Part shown: piece by piece, positions 60,497 through 64,000 of the stretch | How the letters are laid out: every line of letters begins with the position of its first letter | Position numbering within the stretch: the stretch's first letter is position 1 | From: Candidatus Leptofilum proximum | GTDB taxonomy: Bacteria; Chloroflexota; Anaerolineae; Promineifilales; Promineifilaceae | Reading direction: 5' to 3' | Assembly: GCA_016710325.1 (NCBI GenBank) | Contig: JADJXK010000001.1 | Span: 744,001-808,000 of the forward strand | Length of the DNA: 64,000 nt | Made by a program: the position numbers and the translations under genes | Notes under the pieces: generated by a model | Database searches by the model: none | What the model was told of the DNA's origin: nothing | Seen by the model: only the letters and a program-made list of their open reading frames with translations

Positions 60497-61717
60497 TTAG
60501 CGGAACATGCCGCTGCCCTGGTTGAACCAGATGCGATAATCGTCGTCGTAGGCGGCGGCGAAAATGTCGGGACGGCCGTCGCCATCAAAGTCACCCACGG
60601 CCAGCCCATCCCGCCGCGAATAGCGAAAACGCTGATCACTCCGGGTGAAGACGCCATCACCCCCATTCCACCAGATGCGCGCCTGCCGCATCTCACCGAT
60701 GAGGGCGTCGATGTCACCATCACCATCCAAATCTTGCAGGAAAACGGCCGTTATCGCCCCACCCTGCATTTTTTGCGCCGACGGCACCAACGTGCCGCCC
60801 TCATTCAGCCAGAGCGCCGCCCCGGTGGCGTGGCCAGTCAGGGCATCCAGATCACCATCGCCATCAACGTCTGCCAGGGCAACGGCCGTACTGTCCACAC
60901 GACCCAGGCGCTGCCCGGAATCGCTGAAGTGGCCCACGCCATCGTTCCACAGCACCCGGTCGGCCGGGTCCGCATTGAGCCCCTTCGGAGGGGCAATGAC
61001 CGCCGCAAAGAGGTCCAGGTCGCCGTCACCATCCAGATCGCCCAGGGCGGCGTCACGCAGCACCAGCCCAGCCAGGGCGTCAACGGCCGTTGAGGCAGCG
61101 GGCCGACCGGGTTGCGTCCAGTCGTTCAGCCACAGCCAGGACATATTGGGCAAAAATTCCGTTTCTTTCACCGTGAAGAGGCGCCCGCAGCAGCCCGCGA
61201 CAAAGGCATCGGTACGGCCGTCGCCGTTTAAATCCCCCAGGTGCACCGAGCCAAACTGCCCGCTCTGCACCGGCCCTGGCACCCTGACCCACCCGCCAAA
61301 CAGGCCCAACTCACCTTCGGCACCGTTTTGCCATAGGGAAAGCCGGACGCCATCAAACGTCACTAGATCCACTGCTCCGTCCTGGTTGAAATCGGCCGTG
61401 GCCGAAGTCCAACCACCGCCATCCGGTATCTCTTGGGCAGCAAAACGGCCGTGGCCATTGTTGCGCCACAGGGTTGCCCCGCCAAACGCCGTAAATTCCG
61501 CCTCGGTGCGCAGGTTGTGCAGCACCACGTCCAGGTCGCCGTCGTTGTCCACGTCGGCCAGACTGGTCGTACTGCGGAATGTGCCCGCCCGGTCCATTGC
61601 CGCCAGGGCAAAGTAGTAGACAGTCAGCAGCCCGGCTGCACCGACCAGAATCAAACTGGATTTTATCAACAATGTCAGATAAGGATTTTGTGGTTTGCCG
61701 CGGGTACGATGGTTCAT
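60497..61717 (-). CDS. FG-GAP/VCBS beta-propeller protein, membrane-anchored
   Basis: 406 residues. An N-terminal helix (SSLILVGAAGLLTVYYFAL) anchors an extracellular propeller with at least six calcium-type loops: DVDNDGDLD, DFNQDGAVD, DLNGDGRTD, DLDGDGDLD, DVDGDGDLD, DLDGDGDID, DFDGDGRPD. Such integrin-like propellers bind proteins or sugars at the surface. GGAG lies nine bases before the ATG. Confidence 0.88.
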   Translation of the reverse strand: MNHRTRGKPQNPYLTLLIKSSLILVGAAGLLTVYYFALAAMDRAGTFRSTTSLADVDNDGDLDVVLHNLRTEAEFTAFGGATLWRNNGHGRFAAQEIPDGGGWTSATADFNQDGAVDLVTFDGVRLSLWQNGAEGELGLFGGWVRVPGPVQSGQFGSVHLGDLNGDGRTDAFVAGCCGRLFTVKETEFLPNMSWLWLNDWTQPGRPAASTAVDALAGLVLRDAALGDLDGDGDLDLFAAVIAPPKGLNADPADRVLWNDGVGHFSDSGQRLGRVDSTAVALADVDGDGDLDALTGHATGAALWLNEGGTLVPSAQKMQGGAITAVFLQDLDGDGDIDALIGEMRQARIWWNGGDGVFTRSDQRFRYSRRDGLAVGDFDGDGRPDIFAAAYDDDYRIWFNQGSGMFR

Positions 61718-61776
61718 GGGATGCTTCTCCAGAATAGAGTTTATTCTGGAATGCTTTCTTTGTGGTTTACGGCCGT

Positions 61777-61809
61777 AGATTGGTCCAATTTTTTAAATTG
61801 GACCAATCT
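61777..61809. repeat. AGATTGGTCCAATTT hairpin after the acyl-CoA dehydrogenase
   Basis: Perfect 15-bp arms with a short centre, eight bases after the stop of the reverse-strand gene. Similar to the stem at 3333-3369 (AGATTGGTTCA) but without a T tract. Confidence 0.7.
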
Positions 61810-61816
61810 GGAGTGA

Positions 61817-62992
61817 CTACTCCTCAAACTCGGCAATGGCGGCGCGGCCGACCATTTCCAGCGCGGTGTCGCCCGAGGGAGGCTGCATGGCGCCTGCCCG
61901 CACGTCGCGAAAGTAGCGCTCCAGCGGCAGCGCCTTGGTGATGCTGCTGCCCCCGGCAATACGCAGCGCCTGGTCTGTCACCGTGTTGGCCGTCTCTGTC
62001 ACCATCGTCTTGGCGGCGGCAATCCGGGCCGACATTTTTTTGCGGTCGGCATCGTCTCCCGTCCATTCGGCCGCCACATCAAACAACAATGAGCGGGCCG
62101 CCTGGAGCGAGACGTCAATCTCGCCAATCTGCCGCTGAATTTTGGGCAGCGTGGCGATTGGCTTGCCCAGGGCCGTGGGCACTCGTTCCAGGGCAAACTG
62201 GATTACCCGATTGCGGGCAGCCATGGCCGCCCCCAGGTAAATAGTTGACATAATCATCGGGAACCAGACATTCGGTTTGGCTTTGGCATCACCGCGCTCA
62301 ATGACATAGTTTTTCGGGAGGTGCACATCGTTGAAGATCACGTCATGGCTGTCGCTGGCACGCAGGCTGAGTGAATCGCTCCAGGTGGTGATCCATTCCA
62401 CGCCGGGCATCGCCTGCTCCACCAGGACCACGGCATTTTCCCCTTCCAGCGCCACGCGGACCAGCATGTGTGTCAGATGTTTGCCGCCGGTGGACCAGGT
62501 TTTACGGCCGTTCACCACCCAGCCATCGCCATTTGCGGCAGGAACGGCCGTGGTGGCCGGTAATCCCCCACGTGAAGGACTGCCCAGCGCCGGTTCGCTG
62601 GCGATGGAGTTAAACAGTGCGCCGTTGGCCGCCAGGCGGCAAAACGTTTCGTACCAGGCATCGTCCCAATTGCGTACTTCTCGCTCGTGGCCAAAAATGT
62701 GCACCTGCATCCCGGCCACGATGGCCGTGGAGGTGCTGCCCTGGGCCAGTGCCAGCTGCGCCGCCACGCAGTCCCGCAGCGACAAACCAAAACCGCCAAA
62801 CTCACGCGGCACGCTGATGCCCAGGTAGCCCGAATCTTTCAGCGCCGCCACGTCCTCGGCAGGCAGCGCTCCTTCTCTGTCGGCTTCATCGGCCCGGCTG
62901 GCAAATTGTTCGGCCAGAGTGGTGGCGAGGGTGACGGCCGTTTCCGCATTCTTTTCTTCACGTTTTCCAGAGTCATTTATCATTTGTTCCAT
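61817..62992 (-). CDS. Acyl-CoA dehydrogenase family flavoprotein
   Basis: 391 residues: N-terminal helical domain (YLGISVPREFGGFGLSLRDC), beta domain (NGRKTWSTGGKHLTHMLVRV), C-terminal helical domain (ALRIAGGSSITKALPLERYF followed by RDVRAG). This C-terminal phrase is that of the acyl-CoA dehydrogenase/DszC-like group. The usual catalytic Glu could not be placed with confidence, so the enzyme could be a dehydrogenase or a flavin monooxygenase of that group. The ATG at 62992 was chosen; the frame above it runs through a repeat. Confidence 0.82.
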   Translation of the reverse strand: MEQMINDSGKREEKNAETAVTLATTLAEQFASRADEADREGALPAEDVAALKDSGYLGISVPREFGGFGLSLRDCVAAQLALAQGSTSTAIVAGMQVHIFGHEREVRNWDDAWYETFCRLAANGALFNSIASEPALGSPSRGGLPATTAVPAANGDGWVVNGRKTWSTGGKHLTHMLVRVALEGENAVVLVEQAMPGVEWITTWSDSLSLRASDSHDVIFNDVHLPKNYVIERGDAKAKPNVWFPMIMSTIYLGAAMAARNRVIQFALERVPTALGKPIATLPKIQRQIGEIDVSLQAARSLLFDVAAEWTGDDADRKKMSARIAAAKTMVTETANTVTDQALRIAGGSSITKALPLERYFRDVRAGAMQPPSGDTALEMVGRAAIAEFEE

Positions 62993-63040
62993 AAAAATGA
63001 TTCTAACCACAATCCACATCTGCCGCCACCGGGTAAAATA

Positions 63041-63123
63041 TGGCCACAGAGCACCCAGAGGAAAGGGAGAGGGGGAGAGAAAAAAATCCTCCGCGTCCTC
63101 CGCGCTCTTTGCGGTTAAATCTA
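63041..63123. repeat. Mixed CACAGAG/CGCAAAG repeat in the divergent gap
   Basis: GGCCACAGAGCACCCAGAGG on the left, then purine-rich text, then CCTCCGCGTCCTCCGCGCTC and TTTGCGGTTAAA on the right. The arms come from two families and pair only partly. Confidence 0.55.
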
Positions 63124-63137
63124 GAAAAGGTGAAGTT

Positions 63138-64000
63138 ATGTCAAATTGGAGCAAACGAGAACGATTGGAAGCAACCGCCAACGGTGACACACCGGACCGG
63201 GTACCGGTGTCCCTGTGGCGTCATTGGCCCGGCGACGATCAGGATGCCCACGCCCTGGCCGCGGCCCATCTGAAATGGCAGCAAGATTACGATTGGGACG
63301 TATTGAAAGTTGGCCCGGCCAGCAGCTACTCGGTGGTGGATTGGGACGTCAAAGATCGCTGGGTGGGCCACATCGAGGGCACGCGGGAGTACACCCACCG
63401 CCCCATCCAGCAGGCGGCGGATTGGACCAAACTAAGGCCGTTGGACCCCAATCACGGCATGCTGGCCACCCAGTTAGAAACGCTGCGCCTGGTCAAAACG
63501 GCCGTTGGCGACACCGTCCCCGTCCTGGCCACCGTCTTCGCCCCGCTCTCCCAGGCCAAGCACCTGGCCGACAACGAACCGATGTTCACCCACCTGCGCC
63601 ACCAACCGGAGCTGTTCCGCCAGGGACAGGAGACGATTGTGGAGAGCACATTGCGTTTCATCGAAGCGGCAAAAAAGATCGGTATTGACGGCATTTTTTA
63701 CGCCATCCAGCATGCCCGCTACCCGCTCCTAAGCCGGGATGAGTACGAGGTTTGGGGACGGCCGTTCGACCTCCAGATTCTCAACGCCGTGCAGGATTTG
63801 TGGCTCAACATGGTCCATCTGCACAGCACCGACGTGATGTTTGATCTCGTGGCCGATTATCCGACGCAGCTGCTCAACTGGCACGACCGGGAAACAGGCA
63901 TCACCCTCCGCGAGGGCTTGCAGCAGTTTAAGGGCGCGGCCAGCGGCGGCGTCGATCACTGGACGCTGCACCAGGAAGCTCCCGAGCAAACGCTTGCGGA
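63138..64000 (+). CDS. Uroporphyrinogen-decarboxylase-family protein (partial)
   Basis: The first 287 residues of a URO-D/MtaA-type protein; the end is outside the window. It opens MSNWSKRERLEATANGDTPD with RVPVSLWRHWPG, which is the URO-D N-terminal phrase, and goes on with YDWDVLKVGPASSYSVVDW and IDGIFYAIQHARY. The set of proteins with this N-terminus includes methyltransferases for corrinoid proteins as well as true decarboxylases. AGGTGAAG precedes the ATG. Confidence 0.8.
   Translation, partial: MSNWSKRERLEATANGDTPDRVPVSLWRHWPGDDQDAHALAAAHLKWQQDYDWDVLKVGPASSYSVVDWDVKDRWVGHIEGTREYTHRPIQQAADWTKLRPLDPNHGMLATQLETLRLVKTAVGDTVPVLATVFAPLSQAKHLADNEPMFTHLRHQPELFRQGQETIVESTLRFIEAAKKIGIDGIFYAIQHARYPLLSRDEYEVWGRPFDLQILNAVQDLWLNMVHLHSTDVMFDLVADYPTQLLNWHDRETGITLREGLQQFKGAASGGVDHWTLHQEAPEQTLA

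Noticed and set aside
62993..63190. N-terminal extension of the acyl-CoA dehydrogenase
   Set aside because: The extra codons run through a CACAGAG repeat. ATG 62992 gives a normal start.

Overview
The window looks like a chromosomal segment of a Chloroflexota bacterium, most likely of the Anaerolineae type. The reasons are BTAD-type (SARP) regulators fused to kinase and NTPase modules, lipoproteins with VEVTRVV-like repeats, many acyl-CoA genes, a T-box ahead of glyS, and moderately high GC. The taxonomic call is an inference from gene style, not from a marker phylogeny. No rRNA, tRNA or CRISPR array was seen.

Layout. 1-6.1 kb: a partial acyltransferase, polA, a YccF-type membrane protein, an alpha/beta hydrolase and a degenerate metallophosphoesterase. 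6.1-9.05 kb: a broken small gene, a membrane-anchored protein and an FAD oxidoreductase. 9.0-21.0 kb is the most unusual part. It has two paralogous BTAD regulators, one fused to a Ser/Thr kinase, a NACHT NTPase and membrane helices, the other of AfsR type (NB-ARC plus TPR). Each diverges from a forward unit preceded by a shared promoter-like motif. One forward unit is a 40-residue peptide gene with a structured leader and its own terminator. The other encodes a LamG/Ser-Thr-rich protein, a nuclease-like basic protein, a small alpha/beta protein and a patatin phospholipase. A third copy of the motif precedes the broken gene at 6.5 kb.

21.2-36.8 kb is an acyl-CoA catabolic and uptake block: three AMP-forming acyl-CoA ligases, two alpha/beta hydrolases, MaoC, crotonase and MaoC-like proteins, then a branched-chain-amino-acid-type ABC importer (binding protein, LivG, LivF, LivH, LivM). 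An IS630-type element with a broken transposase sits exactly at a stop codon inside this block. 36.9-43.5 kb: aceK, a glycine T-box with glyS, a lysyl-oxidase-like lipoprotein and an unknown protein. 43.5-49.9 kb: a frameshifted TolB-like propeller lipoprotein, a 23-residue ORF with its own promoter, and a heterodimeric ABC exporter. 49.9-52.8 kb: a channel-like membrane protein, a histidine kinase and a response regulator in one operon. 52.9-56.9 kb: crotonase and paaABCD (phenylacetyl-CoA epoxidase). 57-64 kb: a SulP-STAS-CBS4 transporter followed in frame by a STAS remnant, an FG-GAP propeller protein, acyl-CoA dehydrogenase and a partial uroporphyrinogen-decarboxylase-family protein.

Two DNA-level signals run through the whole window. 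The palindromic octamer ACGGCCGT occurs about 105 times (hand count), in all reading frames, where one or two would be expected from composition. Many gaps between co-directional genes hold inverted repeats built from short tandem words (for example GTGAAAC, GGAGATT, GTAATTGG, GGGTGAAC, CGCAAAG), and some of them contain the stop codon of the upstream gene.
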